A DNA stretch of 64,000 bases, taken from the NCBI GenBank assembly GCA_026168455.1, contig CM047425.1, positions 95,855,580 to 95,919,579 of the forward strand. The letters run 5' to 3'. Below, piece by piece: positions 1 to 12,880 of the stretch. A program made the position numbers and the translations under genes. Under the pieces are notes generated by a model. It worked only from the letters and a program-made list of their open reading frames with translations. It was not told where the DNA came from and did not search any database. Each line of letters opens with the position of its first letter. The stretch's first letter is position 1. Source of the DNA: Theocolax elegans. Lineage: Eukaryota; Arthropoda; Insecta; Hymenoptera; Cerocephalidae.

Positions 1-415
1 TAATTTTGGTAGATCTTCTGGAGAAATAAATGTATGTCTGCGAACGCCTAGAACGTGAGCATATTGAGGGTCATTGCTATCTGCTGTGATAAATAATAGT
101 TAGTTACTGTAGAACATGTATTTGTGAACTTGTTCACTACGACTTTGATATAACATACGTATATTCTTTGTATCAACTATTTTTCTGAGATATGTATAAG
201 ATATAAATTTAACCTTTAGTCTTTCCGAACTAAATGCTTTACTTTTGAATAAAGCAGACACATTTTACTCTTTGTCCATTGTGGTTGATGGAATTTCCCA
301 GAGTCCGGCCTTTTTAAAAAATTACACCAAAATTCATCTTGCGACAGGCGTCTAAGGTATGATCTCCAGTTCCTTACTGAGGAGTAATCGCCTCTATCAA
401 AGGTACCAGCAACTC
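1..415 (-). CDS. candidate partial protein-coding gene, two exons, unidentified
   Basis: Two open segments on the minus strand can be joined in phase. Exon A (415 down to 269) follows an acceptor with a fairly pyrimidine-rich lead ending ATTCCAG and encodes a compact segment containing NWRSYLRRLSQDEFWCNFLK. It can end at a GTAAAA donor after ...QPQWTK. Exon B (83 down to 1) follows the acceptor TTTATCACAG and reads DSNDPQYAHVLGVRRHTF and onward without a stop to the window edge. The A-to-B joint keeps the frame (one base plus two). If exon A is read straight through instead, it stops at 216. The composition is mixed and not low-complexity, which suggests real protein. I do not recognise the family. 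The donor is weak, and chance open frames in 150-bp segments are not rare, so confidence is modest. Earlier exons would lie to the right on the minus strand; none was found. Confidence 0.35.
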
Positions 416-1210
416 CTGGAATATTCAATTGAACAAATTAAACACTATTAGTCATAGAAATCACTCAATACACAGATATACCGGATAGGTTGAAACCCAC
501 GAGTACGAACTCGTAAACACGTATGTTCAGTATGAAAGTTCAGACGATACTCCCTTCTGCTTGTAATTATATTACATAAAAGTCAACCACTCAACCAATG
601 AATATATAACCACTCTACTGCTATAAGCTATGTCTTAAGAGCAAATTCTCTACAATATATCTATATATTATGTTGATCCAGGTTTTATTTGTAAATAATA
701 ATTATATGTTATATTACTGTAATTCATACTGGAATCTTTCAAAATTATGTTAATTTATTTATAAATGTATAACAATTTAAGCAATGGCTATATCATTGTA
801 TTTAATTAATCTTGTTTTATTTATTCAATTAAAATAATTTTCATCATTTATGGATTCGTTGATTTATAATTGAAAACTTGATATATCGCAAATATTCATC
901 TTCATTATTTTATACCAATAAGTGTTCGATTTGCACGCAGGTAATGCGTTTCGTTTCATTATAATTGGTATGTGTATCAATCAATATTGCATTCCGTCAT
1001 GCATCACGATTTCTCGATCCGTATTCGACATCAGTAAAATATCTTGAGATTGGAAATCGGAAGCACTCGGGCGTGTATTAATCGCACATAATGCGACGAC
1101 GCGTAGAACGGATTTCCAGTAGGCGCGTATGCGCATAAACATACCTCCCCATTCGTAAATATTAGCATGCACGCGATCGATGATAGTTCCATCGTGATGA
1201 GGGGGAGAGG
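416..1210. other. AT-rich non-coding stretch
   Basis: Long A/T runs and no open frame with coding character. If the gene at the left edge is real, this would be its intron or upstream DNA. Nothing else seen. Confidence 0.5.
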
Positions 1211-1232
1211 GAGAGAGAGAGAGAGAGAGAGA
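1211..1232. repeat. (GA)11 microsatellite
   Basis: Uninterrupted GA dinucleotides, preceded by a looser G-rich purine lead (1201-1210). Open frames crossing it are artefacts of the repeat. Confidence 0.95.
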
Positions 1233-2028
1233 TCCTTCGAAAAGGCGAGGATCGAATACATCCAATAGAAACACGTGTGTCACCGAGCTATTTCAAATTT
1301 GACTCTATGATAAGGAGAGCCAGAATAGATCATTTAATTTTATATGGTCGTGCAAAATCGACCATCCTATGGCTGGATGAGTGATGGTTTAAACATGGAT
1401 GTAATAACGATGAATCGATGCGTTGCGTTAACGTCATTTATATTAGAATTTGATAATGAGCAAATCATTCAATATCAACAAAGATATGTCATTTAATTCA
1501 TCCATCTATACATAGTACTTTGTCTAATTTACATACAAAAGTGATATATAAGGTACCGTACAGTTACAAAAAAGTATATCATACTATGAAAAAATCTTAT
1601 ATTGTATTATATTATAATCCGTTAAAATTAATATGTAACATATACATTCGAATACAATTAGGTAGATAAGAGTTTTTGCGTGTTTATATGTCCTTAATAT
1701 CTAAAAATGGTTAAATTTTTAAAATTTATTAAACTATAGTAAAAACAACTACTTTAATAAAATGTAAATAAATTTTTAAAACTGTCAGTAAGATATTTAT
1801 TAATGCAGGAAGACGTTATCTAAATCGCATGATTAAACCGAAGACGAATGACGCGTATAGTGAACGCCAATAAAAGAAGATCGCATATACTTCCAAGCGC
1901 ATATTTCTCAAACGGTTCACAAAAAGAAGCACAAACGAACGAACAAAAAACACGAGACGTAAAACTTTTTCTCTATACGAACCGTTGAAAAGCTCCAATA
2001 TATTTCAGATGCAACCAGACGATCGTGA

Positions 2029-2032
<4 letters not shown>
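1233..2032. other. non-coding stretch
   Basis: AT-rich with scattered CpG. Short open frames near 1816-2030 lack coding character and run into the neighbouring GA repeat. Nothing else seen. Confidence 0.5.

Positions 2033-2064
<32 letters not shown>
2033..2064. repeat. (GA)16 microsatellite
   Basis: Perfect GA run flanked by non-repetitive sequence. Confidence 0.95.
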
Positions 2065-2066
<2 letters not shown>

Positions 2067-3327
2067 GAGCCAGTGGTCGCATATACGATTCGGTCCGCGT
2101 TTCCTTGACGCACTGTATTACACGTTGCATTGAAATTAGCTTTGATGAACGGCATGGCGCGTCGGGAACGGGTGCAAGTTTATCTCATATCGTTTGTATA
2201 AATATGCAACGGAATGTTGGCTATTTCTGTTTTATCGATTTTCATCGAGCTCGTTTCGCGGTTTATCCCTCTACTCGTGTTATCGTGACTTGGATACGCT
2301 AAATTCATTTGTTTTCTTTTTTTTACGAATGGCTTTTGAAAATTAATACACCCACGGTTTTATTTAGTCCTCTTGCCCCTGTTATTGTTTTTATCCAGTA
2401 GTATCGTTTTTGAAGTTGTTACGTTCCAACAGATCAAATTATACTTGATTATCTACCTACTGACTGACCAATCATTGACCTGTACTACTTAACCCTGGAT
2501 CAATTTCAATGTTTTTATAAGTACATAAAATGGTATTCAATTATATCACCGTATGTGTATATAGCAGTTTGACGTAATATACTAATTATTTTAAAATATG
2601 AAATTTGCTTTATTTTTATGCTAAAATAATGTAATATATAAATATTTAACGCTTTTACTTGTGAGTTATATACAAACAGTATTACTTTACGCTGATAGCG
2701 ATATACCTTCAATTCAAACAAGGTTTTAAATATTTCCACCTAAATGGACACAGAAATTGATCCTATTTTTAGTTGAAAATACTAGTCAGCAAATGTAACC
2801 AAATCACTGTTTTTTTCTATTGAAACGTGTAGATACGTTCCATCTATACAACATATCTCATTCTCGGATACCATAAAACTCGAAACTTCATAGTTAAAAT
2901 AACAATAGTTTAAACAGTAAAAAACGTTCCTATGGAAAAATTGAACGAGCGAGATAATCAAGTGCCAGAACGAAGTCGAGCTCAGCGTAAAGTAAATAGG
3001 GAAAAATATCGATCAATAGCCTTCGACATACCTCAAATTTGGCATCGGTTGCTTATGTATACAAACGGAAAGGTAAACTGCGAGGCGCACCACTGTCCTT
3101 TGGATCAGTTCCAGATGCTCCTCTACCGTGCAACAAGTATTATGCACCGAGGTTCTTGCGTACTTCTCTCCGATGTGCGCGACATTAGCGAAGACTTTTC
3201 CGAGGAGCGCCCTCGATGCTAATGCCAGCATCCCTCGAAAATGCGACGAACGGTATGAGGGGGATTGCATAATTTGCGAGCAGCTCCTTCGTGGAACCAA
3301 CTGTGCGCAGGATTATGAGATTCCGTT

Positions 3328-3329
<2 letters not shown>
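2065..3329. other. non-coding stretch with small CpG-rich patches
   Basis: Patches around 2090-2290 and 2940-3300 are richer in CpG than their surroundings. Open frames exist on both strands at 2932-3300 but show no codon bias or splice context, so I call no gene. Confidence 0.45.

Positions 3330-3357
<28 letters not shown>
3330..3357. repeat. (TC)14 microsatellite
   Basis: Perfect TC run followed by a degenerate pyrimidine tract to about 3380. Confidence 0.95.
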
Positions 3358-3363
<6 letters not shown>

Positions 3364-4120
3364 GCCCTCTCTTTCTCTCCATCTTGTGGAGGAAAGTAGT
3401 TATCTACATTTTAACGCGTTGCCTGGATATTAAGCGGGGAGCATTTTCAATGTACTTGGCTGTGTGTGCACTTTAACCCTCTTCCTTTGACTTTAACAGT
3501 TTCTCGAATCTACCTTTCGGTGTATTACATTAAATAACTTTCTTTTAATACTACACCTATATTTATATGTAAACATTCATACTTTACGTACAGGAAATTA
3601 ACTGTTCCGAAATTTAATTTCAACCGTTTCAGTTAATTGTTTAAATCGCATCGACTGTAAATATAGTTGTCTAGACAAGTAGGCATCCTACAATAACATG
3701 CGCAATATATAATTTAAACTAGTACGCTGTTTAAAGTGAATTATTAATATAATATTATAATTAACAATTTTCAAGCATTTACGAGAGAAAAAGTTTTAAA
3801 ACAACTTGTTCAAAGAGCAAGTTTATTATATAAATGTAATGCATTAACATACATAAAGAAAGTTTACAAACTGCTACAAATTAATAAACTTTATAAGCGA
3901 ATAATTAATTCATTATATTAATTAACGTTTACACAGTAACGTAAGCTTTTTAGTTTTTTTTAAATTTAAAACTAAATAATTTATAATTTTTATATTTATA
4001 TTATTATATGCATTATATTGAATTGTAACAAATACTTAATTGTTTTCTTTTAATAAATGCGTGGACGATGCTATATATATATTCACATTTTTTTGCACAT
4101 TAATATAAAAACTTTTCAAT
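3358..4120. other. AT-rich non-coding stretch
   Basis: Strongly AT-rich, with no open frame of note and no repeat structure that I can see. Confidence 0.5.
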
Positions 4121-4174
4121 TTTAATACAATCGTATCGGTAAATTAAGAACTAAAGGAATAAACACCAACTTAC

Positions 4175-4313
4175 CGCAATTCACTCCAACGTTAAACTTC
4201 GCGAAAACTCTCGGGTAAATCCTATTCGCTTTTCCGTTACTTTCACGCCAACCCGGAGTCAGAGACATAAGACGCGCGACGATAAGTTCCGTGCGGGCGC
4301 TCTTGAACCGCAA
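4175..4313 (-). other. candidate first or untranslated exon with a strong donor
   Basis: A CpG-rich patch in an AT-rich region ends on the minus strand at a GCG|GTAAGT donor (exon side 4175, intron from 4174). The segment is open in one minus-strand frame but has no ATG start and an in-frame stop just upstream, so it would be a 5' untranslated exon or a chance match. No partner acceptor was identified in the AT-rich DNA to its left. Confidence 0.2.
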
Positions 4314-4330
4314 TCAGCTGCGGAATTCGC

Positions 4331-5274
4331 GCGATCCAAACAATCCCCGCTTGACAAGTAACCACGTGCCGATGAGCTTTCTTGGATAAGTATTCGCTAT
4401 TCTTTCAACGATCAAGCTTTCTCTCTACTACTTATTTTATTATTTTTTTTTTGCTACAGCCAGTTAATTAAGTGAACTTTCTTAATAGGTATTTCGTAGA
4501 TACTTCAACATTTTCGTGGTGAACTACTTCTAAAGAATTTCGCCCATTTTTTATAAAATATCCTTTATTCGTGAATAATAAAGACAAATTAGTTTTGAAA
4601 ATAAATTTAATCTTCAAAATTAAAAGTATTTTTTAGTTTGTTAGTATCAGGTCGTTTTTTTACGTTCATTAATGCAAATATAAAAATAGCTAAATAAAAA
4701 CGCAGAATTCAGTCCGAATCATACTAGAATTGTACTAGTTGCACTTTGTAATTTGGCACATCTAAATAAAAAGAGAAGAATATCCTATTCTCTCACTCTC
4801 TCTCTCTTTCTCTTTTACTATTTCTCACCGATTCCCGTCCAAATGAAGAACAAGTTTACATGAGAGAGAGCGCGCGGAAGCAACTATTAATATTAATCTC
4901 GTCGAGTGCGAGAGCGAGCGTTTCATTCCCGCAAGAAAACGTCACCGGTGTTCTCGCTTTTCGCGGCTACAGAAGGGGATAAAAAACTAAAATACTCTGC
5001 AATTCCGCGGTTCGCAAGAGACAAAAAAGCTCGAGCGCTCGTGTGAAAATGAAGTAAAGGAGGTAGAGAAAATATAAAAAGTCTTGATTGTTATTTATTT
5101 ATTATTTGGAAACATCATACATCTTTCTAGTCGAACATAAAGAAAAATAGTAAGTATAATAATAATTCAAAATTAATTTAAACCAAAGATTTAGTAGACT
5201 AAAATTTATTTGACAGTAATATTTGTACCATCTATATACAAACAATTGTATTATTTTAATTGTATTTAAAAGGA
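4331..5274. other. non-coding, AT-rich with pyrimidine and CpG patches
   Basis: Contains a degenerate CT tract (4790-4815) and a CpG-rich block (4860-5050) reminiscent of a regulatory island. No gene seen. Confidence 0.45.
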
Positions 5275-7070
5275 ACTACTTTATGTTGATAAACTTTTCC
5301 ACCTTACTAAAAGGAGTATATTTCTTTGAGTTAGTTTCCAAAGGAATTTGCCAAAAACTAGCCCGTAAATCAATACTTGTCAAAAATTGATTATTATGGC
5401 ATTGGCGTAGTACTTTTTCTACTTCCTCAGAACCATCGTAATCATCTTATAAGTTTTTGTTTAATTCTCTTGTATCCAAAAATAATCTGATACTTCCATC
5501 TTTTTTAATAACTGGTACTAAAGGATTAATATAAGGACTTGTTGATCTCTCGATAATTCCTATATCTAACATTCTTTGTATTTCTTGTACTTTTTCCTTG
5601 TATTTCATAGGCACAGGATATGCCTTTTAAAAATAAGGTGTTTCATTTTTTAGAATAAAAGTATGTGTATAGAATTTAAATCTCCCTAGCTGGTTTCTAA
5701 ATATTTTTTTATATTCATTATTAATTTCAACTTTTTCTTCTCATGCTTCTTTATATCAATAGTTTTTAATTTGTCTTCAATTTGCTCTATCGTTAAATTA
5801 GAATTTACATTGCTATCCATTGTATTAATAGTTATCGGAAATTGATTAGATTGTTCTAATAAAAAATTACTTATTTCCTTTTTATCATCTTCTGTTACAC
5901 TGTTTTTATTATATGATAATTTATTAGAATCTGTTTTCCCAAAACTAAGTATTTCATTTTTAACGTCTATTACCAGTCTTTGATTAATTTAGGTATGACT
6001 ATAAAATTGATGTCTGTTATTATCTTTCCAATTTTAAATTTGGCACGAAATTGTAACTTTAATTTGACAGATTTTTCGCCAATAAATCCTATGGCTTGAA
6101 TATTATTATCAGGAAAAGTTGGACACTTTTTCCATTGGCTTATATATTCTTCGTAAATTCTTTCCGAAATACAAGTAATTTTACTACCTGTATCTGTCTT
6201 CTGGACAATTTACTTGTCTGGTATTTTTAATTTGTTCTTTTTCTTCTGATAACTCTCTCATATCATCAAAAACAGTATTGATTGATTTATATGCTATTAT
6301 TTTTTTCTTCTTTTTCCTTTGTAGTAGAGATTTTATCTATTTTATCCAAGGCTTCTACTACAACTCTAATTCGTTTTCCGAACTATTATCTTTTTTTCTT
6401 TCTTCATCTTGTATTTCAAATTGGTGTATTGTTTTTGTCGCCCCTTTTGATTTGAATAATGTTGATTTTGATGTTCTCTTTGGTTTTCCAACAGTCTTGA
6501 ATGATTATTTCGTTCTTCCTTCTTATCTTCTCTTATTCTATAAGGCGTAGACGCTCTTGGTGACTTATAATTTGTATCACCTTGATTATTACCCCAAGAG
6601 CTATTCTTGTTTGAATTTTTCCATGAATCATTACCTCTCTATGAATTATCACTAGAATTTCGCCAGGAACTATTATTTAGCGTTGAATTAAGAGGACCCG
6701 CTTGATCGATATTATCTAACAATCTAATCAAATCATTAAATGTCGTTATGTTCCTAGTCAAAATTTTCTGTTGTAAATTATAATCAATATGCCCAGCTAA
6801 TTTATTTATATAATCTGTATTAGAGCATCATCCAACATATTAACTTCGTTATATAATTTGATAACGTATTCACTTCTTTTTTAGGTTACTATTTTTGTTA
6901 TAAAATCCAAATACTAATTGCCTTCGAATTTTTTATTGTTCATTGTTATTCCAATACTTTCGAATAAATTTTTTTCAAAAATCTCGGCAATTATCTATGG
7001 TATCTTCTATTAATTCCCACCAGTCTGCAGCAGAGCCTTTTAATGCTTACGATACAACTAGCGTTTATAT
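5275..7070 (-). pseudogene. degraded Ty3/gypsy retrotransposon (gag, protease and partial RT remnants)
   Basis: Read on the minus strand from right to left, fragments of a gag-pol polyprotein appear in the correct order. Near 7000-7045 there is a Gag-like patch containing ALKGSAADWWELIEDT. Near 6180-6215 there is a retropepsin start with the catalytic DTG (KTDTGSKITC). At 5300-5630 there is the N-terminal half of a reverse transcriptase, with GIIERSTSPYINPLVPVIKK, then DGSIRLFLDTRELNK, then SIDLRASFWQIPLE. Stops and frame changes interrupt every part, and the RT is cut off before its catalytic YxDD box, so the copy is dead and 3'-truncated. Its codons are far more A/T-rich than those of the intact gypsy copy at 29-33 kb, so this is a different and much older lineage. 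The clade is not resolved from these fragments. Confidence 0.8.
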
Positions 7071-7199
7071 AAATTAAATTCACACATTAGTTTAAAATTT
7101 AGAATTATAACTTCGTAATAATATGAATATAAATGAAAATATAATTAATACATAAAAATTTAATTTATTGATAAATTATTTGTTTTATAATTTTAATAC

Positions 7200-7450
7200 A
7201 TACATACCTCAATGTATCGGTGTATCCATTTTGGCGGGATTCTTACTTGTACATACAGGGTCCAAGTTCGATGTTAATGAATCATTTCCTTTCGTGGGAT
7301 TCAACAAATAAGGTAAGGACCGGCTTATCCGAAAGGGAAACTTAGTCCAAGTCGGGAAACATCCACGAGGTGTAACAGGCGACCATACCATTCCTTAGGA
7401 ATGTTTTGACAGGAGTATCGAAAGAGAAGTTGTCAAAACATCCCATCCTT
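7200..7450 (-). mobile_element. possible 5' LTR/leader remnant of the degraded gypsy element
   Basis: This moderately GC-richer block lies just upstream (in element orientation) of the decayed gag at 5.3-7.1 kb. Read on the minus strand it starts with TGTTTTGACA, as an LTR could, and ends near a CCAAAATGG start context at about 7230. An AT-rich gap (7071-7199) separates it from gag. There is no second LTR copy to prove the call, because the element's other end is missing, so this is inference from position and composition. Confidence 0.35.
7401..7441. repeat. perfect 11-bp inverted repeat (hairpin)
   Basis: ATGTTTTGACA (7401-7411) is the exact reverse complement of TGTCAAAACAT (7431-7441), with a 19-nt loop. 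It sits at what may be the outer end of the gypsy LTR remnant. Confidence 0.9.
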
Positions 7451-10300
7451 TTCTACTAACACGCGCGCCCTCGTTATTCTTTATATATATTTTTTTACTA
7501 TTTTTTTAATAAACTAATAATAAAAAATAAATACAGATTTCTATTTATTTACCATCCTTCCTAATTGTCTACAAAAAAGGACGTTATAATATGTATATCT
7601 CGAATTATAGTGATTGCTCGGTTTGTCTATATTTCCCATAAATCATAAAATTCAACAATATCGCGCATTAATACACAAATATATAGGTTGACACTTTTAA
7701 TGAATTTTGAAAATAAATATATGTAAATCGTAAATCAAACGATTCGGTCGTTGAATTCTTTTGATAAGTAAAGAGGATCAACGAAGGATGCGAATAAAAC
7801 GGTAGAAGAAGAACGTTGCCAACATTTTTCATCGACGACTTGATTTTTATTCCATGCGCCATTGTCGAGCGAGCTGACGCCATCTCAACGAAGTTCTCGC
7901 AGAACGCGAAGAGAAAAAGAAGGAGGCGTCGAGTTCCTAACTTCGCGGTAACCTCGGTAACCATTTCTTTTTTTGTTCGGACTTTACCCTTGCAACATGC
8001 TCGGTCTCTTTCTCTCTTTGTCTTTGCATGCAGCAACGCGGTATACATATATACTCATACGCGACGAGCAGGAGAGGAGAGAGAAAGCAATTTTCACGAA
8101 AACTCGGTTGAACGGCGGTGGGTTCGGGCATTTTCGTCCCTTTAGAACGTAGCACATGCCACCAAGCTTGGGTGTTACGAGACGCCGAGGGAGCACGAGG
8201 CAACTCGAGTTGGTCGCGCGTTAAGTGGCTTTCGAATTATTTATCGCGCGAGTTGAAAACGGTGAGATGGACAAAATTGGTTTACTCGTTCAAATTGTCG
8301 CTCCACGAGTGCTTATACTTCACTCTAAATGGATGACAACAATAATTTTTCTTTCCTTTTATTTCATAACGTTAGTTACTTCTTGTTATTGCGATAAGCG
8401 TTTCCGTTAAAATTACAGATAATATTTTTGAATGTAATTTAAATTAAAAGTCTATAAAAAACTACTTTTTAACTGCTGCTTTTAATGATTTTATTTTAAA
8501 TATATTATACCAATTACTGAAATAACGAATTCACGAGTTTCAAAATGGTTCTAGTTTTACATGTACGTATCAATTATATTTTAATTCTTTTAATTGATTC
8601 AACCACTCAGATATATAACAAAACCGTTTGTTACTTAATATAAAATAAGAAACATATCAAAAATCTGTATTATAAAATTAAACATCGTATCGCGAAGTTA
8701 ACAATTATTTAATATTAATCAAAATACAGAATTTTAATTAAGATGTTATTAAGATCTACAACTTTCCCTATTTCACACTCGTATACTGTGTTTCTTTCGC
8801 TATCGCTCCAATAAAATTAAATTCAATTTCTTGTTCATTTATAAATTGCATTAAAACACCTTATGGAATATTTAATTCTAAAAATAGGGTAACGTTTCCT
8901 CAACGTTACTATTTTCACATTTCATATAACTTCTTTAATTCAAAACTTGTTAAATATTCTTAAAATTCAAATATTACCAGGCTTGAAAAAATTCATCTCA
9001 CAAATTACAACGAAAATGTATTCGCAATTAAATAAATTTCGCGAAAAAAAAGCCGTTGCCTCAAACGAAAGATGGAGATTACATGAAAATGAGAGAAAAA
9101 GAAGAGAAGCATTGTAGAAATACGTGAAATGTACAGAAAGAACGAGAAAAATAGGGAGAAAGAGAAAAAGAGAGGTAAAGATTTGAAAAAGAGAAGAAAA
9201 AGTGAATACTTTGCAACAAGCAGAGGATAGACGGGATTATCTTGACTTTCTCGGAGCTGCAGCTAAATTTTTGTCTCCTCTCATCTACGAGTCTTTATTC
9301 TTCCATTGCGTTTTTCCATATTTTCCTTTCTTTCTTACTTGTCGATCTTTTCTCATTCCTTCATTCAATAATAATGGAATTCGAACAAGCAGCATACATA
9401 AACAAGGTTCACGGTTTGAATTCAAACCGATATTTTCCGTTGGATACAATAGCTGCGTAAACATTTCCGAACGTCGTATTAATTTTACATAATTATTATA
9501 CAAACCATTTTATTTACTGTTACGCTTAGAGTACAAAATACGTATATTGCAATTTTATTTCCAATTCATGAGGGTTTATAAAGAAACTGTAATGTATTAT
9601 GTTATTTACGTTTAATTTTCTACTAAAATCATAATAGCACATAAGTACTGAATATTCATTTATTTGAAGATCAGTAGTAAGATAATAAACGTACGCATAA
9701 TCATCATAAAGAAAAAATCTATAAAATATTTAGTGAGTGGTTCCAAAAATATCCATCATTCAATTCGTTCAATCTATGTACTGAAAAGCATAAAAGATTT
9801 TTCCACATTGTTGGATCTGGGGAAGCTCGTATTCGTCTCCGTTCAAAAGCATTTCTGGATTGTTTGCAGTACGCCGATCGCACAAAGTTCGCACAATGAA
9901 ACCTTCAAACTTTACGATTTCATTCCTCGCAGCCGAAATTTCAAAATCGCGTTTTGGAGTACACAAGATATGTGTACCCTACACATGCTCCAGAAAAATT
10001 TTCAGATATCTCTCAAATTGCGAACATATTCCACTTGCTATTAAAGTTTTATAAAATGTAAACATTGTTACTAGTTCCAAACACACAGATGTTCTTTTTC
10101 TCTTCTATTTATTTAAATAATCATACAAATTTAAGCTTCTGTACATACAATCATAGTTTTCTGCTGGTTAAATATTTATATGCTTCAACCGGTATAAATA
10201 TTACGATAGTCAATGTAATAAATTGTAATTGGTAAAATTACCCGATGATTATACAATTATTATTCGCAGTTAATTAACTGAATCAATAATTTATCGATAC
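7451..10300. other. non-coding stretch
   Basis: AT-rich with CpG-rich islands at about 7780-8300 and 9780-10000, and a purine-rich block at 9060-9200. Overlapping open frames on both strands in the islands reflect base composition; none has codon bias or a convincing splice context. A short inverted repeat (ATGTGTA/TACACAT) lies at about 9968-9984. Confidence 0.45.
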
Positions 10301-12880
10301 AATTATGTATCGACAAGTGCATTGCTCCTTATTTCTACAAAGAATAATAAAGTGCCAGTCTCAAAAGTCGTAGCCATTCCTCTCGATGGCATTACGAGGC
10401 CGATTGTACGAATGCAGCCACTCTGTTCGTATAATGAATTTCTTTCCGAGCGCCTGATTCGCGCGACGATCGTTGCGCCACATCGAGGAAAAGAAAAAAA
10501 TCGAGAGAATAGCAAAAAATACGGAAACGCAGACTTCGTCATCGCCGAGAGCTCCTTATCCAAGTTCGTTCTCGAGGAGCTATCGGTGTGCCTTTTTCCT
10601 CGGTTATCAGCGGAAGGGTGGCTGGAGTTATTCGATTTCCATATTCGAAGCGTGCTCGACGGACCTTGGCTATTTCGATCAAGAGCTAAGGCTCGCGTAA
10701 AACGCCTCGAAAGGAAACGAGAGGGAGTAACTTCGTTATCCGTCAAAGGAATGAGAGAGCAAGGGAGAAGTGAGAGCGAGAGAGGGTCGTTTCGAGGTTG
10801 TGGAAGAGCGAGGTAATAGGCTGACAGAGTAATAAAAGTGCGGCATAGGGAGAGAACGAAGAACGTAGAAGAGGGAGGGAGAGAGAGAGAGAGAGGGAGG
10901 GAGTGAGATGGTAAAAGTGTTGCGATAGAAAGTACCTACGATGAGAAATGAACGAGTGGCGAAAGCGGTACAAGTCGGCTATGGAAAGGGTTTGCATTAT
11001 GCATTATTATTATGCCGTCTCGGTTTAATGAGGTATCTGTCATCTTTTTTCGACGTCTATCATTTTTTCGACGAAGATAAAAAGAGAGAAAATCTTTGAA
11101 TCCCGCTTATAGTTGGTACAAAGAAATGCGCGCGCACTAGGTCTATATTACGACTTTCGCCGACGCAAATTATAGAATGAATATTGTTATAACGAGCTCT
11201 AATACTCGAGTTCATCTTTCGCTGCTGAATCTTTTTATTACAATCGAACAGAATATATGTTTTAATTGCTTCGAACACACACGGAATGACGATTAATTTA
11301 TTAAACTAAGCTGTAATTTTAAATGTAGAATAGTTTACAAGAGATATTTTGCGAAAATGAAATAATAATAACGTTAAAAAACCAAATTGTTTTATACCAC
11401 GAATTAAACAATCTAGAAAATTCATAATTAAAATAATAGTGTAAATACAGTGATAGTTGTAATAAATTTATTTTACTTGAAAATACAAAGATGATTAAAA
11501 ATTCTTTTCAAAGTTTATCTCAGTGTAAAACAATTTATATGCGCCTTTTACTTATAACTACGTAGATAGTTTTCTTTCAGCATTAAAAACAGAAACGCAT
11601 TCGATCTAACTTACAATAACGTAACTAAGGTAATTGCGCAAAATGTATTATTATTTAATGTAAAATAATTTATCAAAGTATGGATACACTACTGACGAAC
11701 TAAAATAAAAGTAGAAGAAAGAATACAAAGTACTGATCAAAATTTCTAAAATTAAATTCCAGAGTTACATAAAGAAAAGCGCGAAATCGATATTGCTGTA
11801 TAAAATTACAAACTTCCTTGTACGAGTGTATATAGGAACTAAAAAAACATGTATCTAATAAAATAAAATACTTGATTCACGCTTTCGAAAACTGAATACG
11901 TAATTCAGTATGCTTTTATAGTATGATAACAACTATCGTACAAAAGCACCGAAGCGTATATACATCCGCAAATGTAAACGTATCGCAAAATCATCGTATT
12001 CGATGCAACAAAGAATCAGTGAGCATTATTGTTGAGTGTAAATCGTGATCCCATTACAACCAAAACTCTTTACCTCGATCGCAATCTGAGCGGTGAATGG
12101 CTGCAGCATTTACACTCAGGGATATTCGAGGAAAGGAATACCCGATTTTGCAATAGAACCAGAGGTCGATGCGCTTCGAAATCCATTAACAATTAGAGAT
12201 TGGCATAACTCCGAATCTGTTTGTCTCGCCGGTCGCTTATTTGAACGGGCCTGATCGATGCTAATCGAGGCGGAGACTTGCAAACACTCACACCATCTCA
12301 ACCGGTATTACCATGGACAAACCGTTCAACTCGCATTCGTCCTCGTCGCTCTGATTTCTTTTTAAGCGCTCGCATCCAAAAACGATCGATCGGATCGTCC
12401 CCTGTTTACCGTTTTTCACTCTGTTTCTCTCTTTCCCTCCCTCCCTCTCTCTCTCACTCTCTCTCACTCTTTCATTTGCGAAATACTCATACTCTTATCT
12501 GGTTCGCAATCGATCTATTATTCATCCTGCTTATCGGGAAACCGAAACTTGCGGGGCTTTTTTGTGCTAGTCCAGGGCATCGATGCGTCTACTTGCGCAT
12601 TTGCCTTCGGACCCCTCTCCGGATGCTTAAGGGAAATGTATGCACGGCTAAGAGACGCGCTTTTTGCGCTTTCGATGCCTTGAGAATAATGCATGGTGAG
12701 AGTTCGACGGAAGATTAAGATGGATTGTCGTTCGAGATTGCCTTTACTGCGTTTCGCGGAAATTTTATTATTTATTGGCTATAGCGCTGCTGCTTTAGTC
12801 TACCTCTATATATATTTCTTGATTTATATAATAAAACGCTATTTTTATATCTTCGTAATTAATATTATAATTACACTTGG
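10301..12880. other. non-coding stretch with CpG-rich islands
   Basis: Islands at 10320-10990 (with a GA-rich tract near 10876-10900) and 12060-12740 (with a CT-rich tract near 12420-12470) are separated by AT-rich DNA. Open frames of about 150 codons occur on both strands at 10303-10816. Opposite-strand frames of equal quality suggest composition rather than coding. Regulatory islands are a plausible alternative. Confidence 0.4.

Noticed and set aside
10303..10816. Frames of 147 and 164 codons on opposite strands
   Set aside because: Equal quality on both strands and no codon bias; explained by locally raised G+C.
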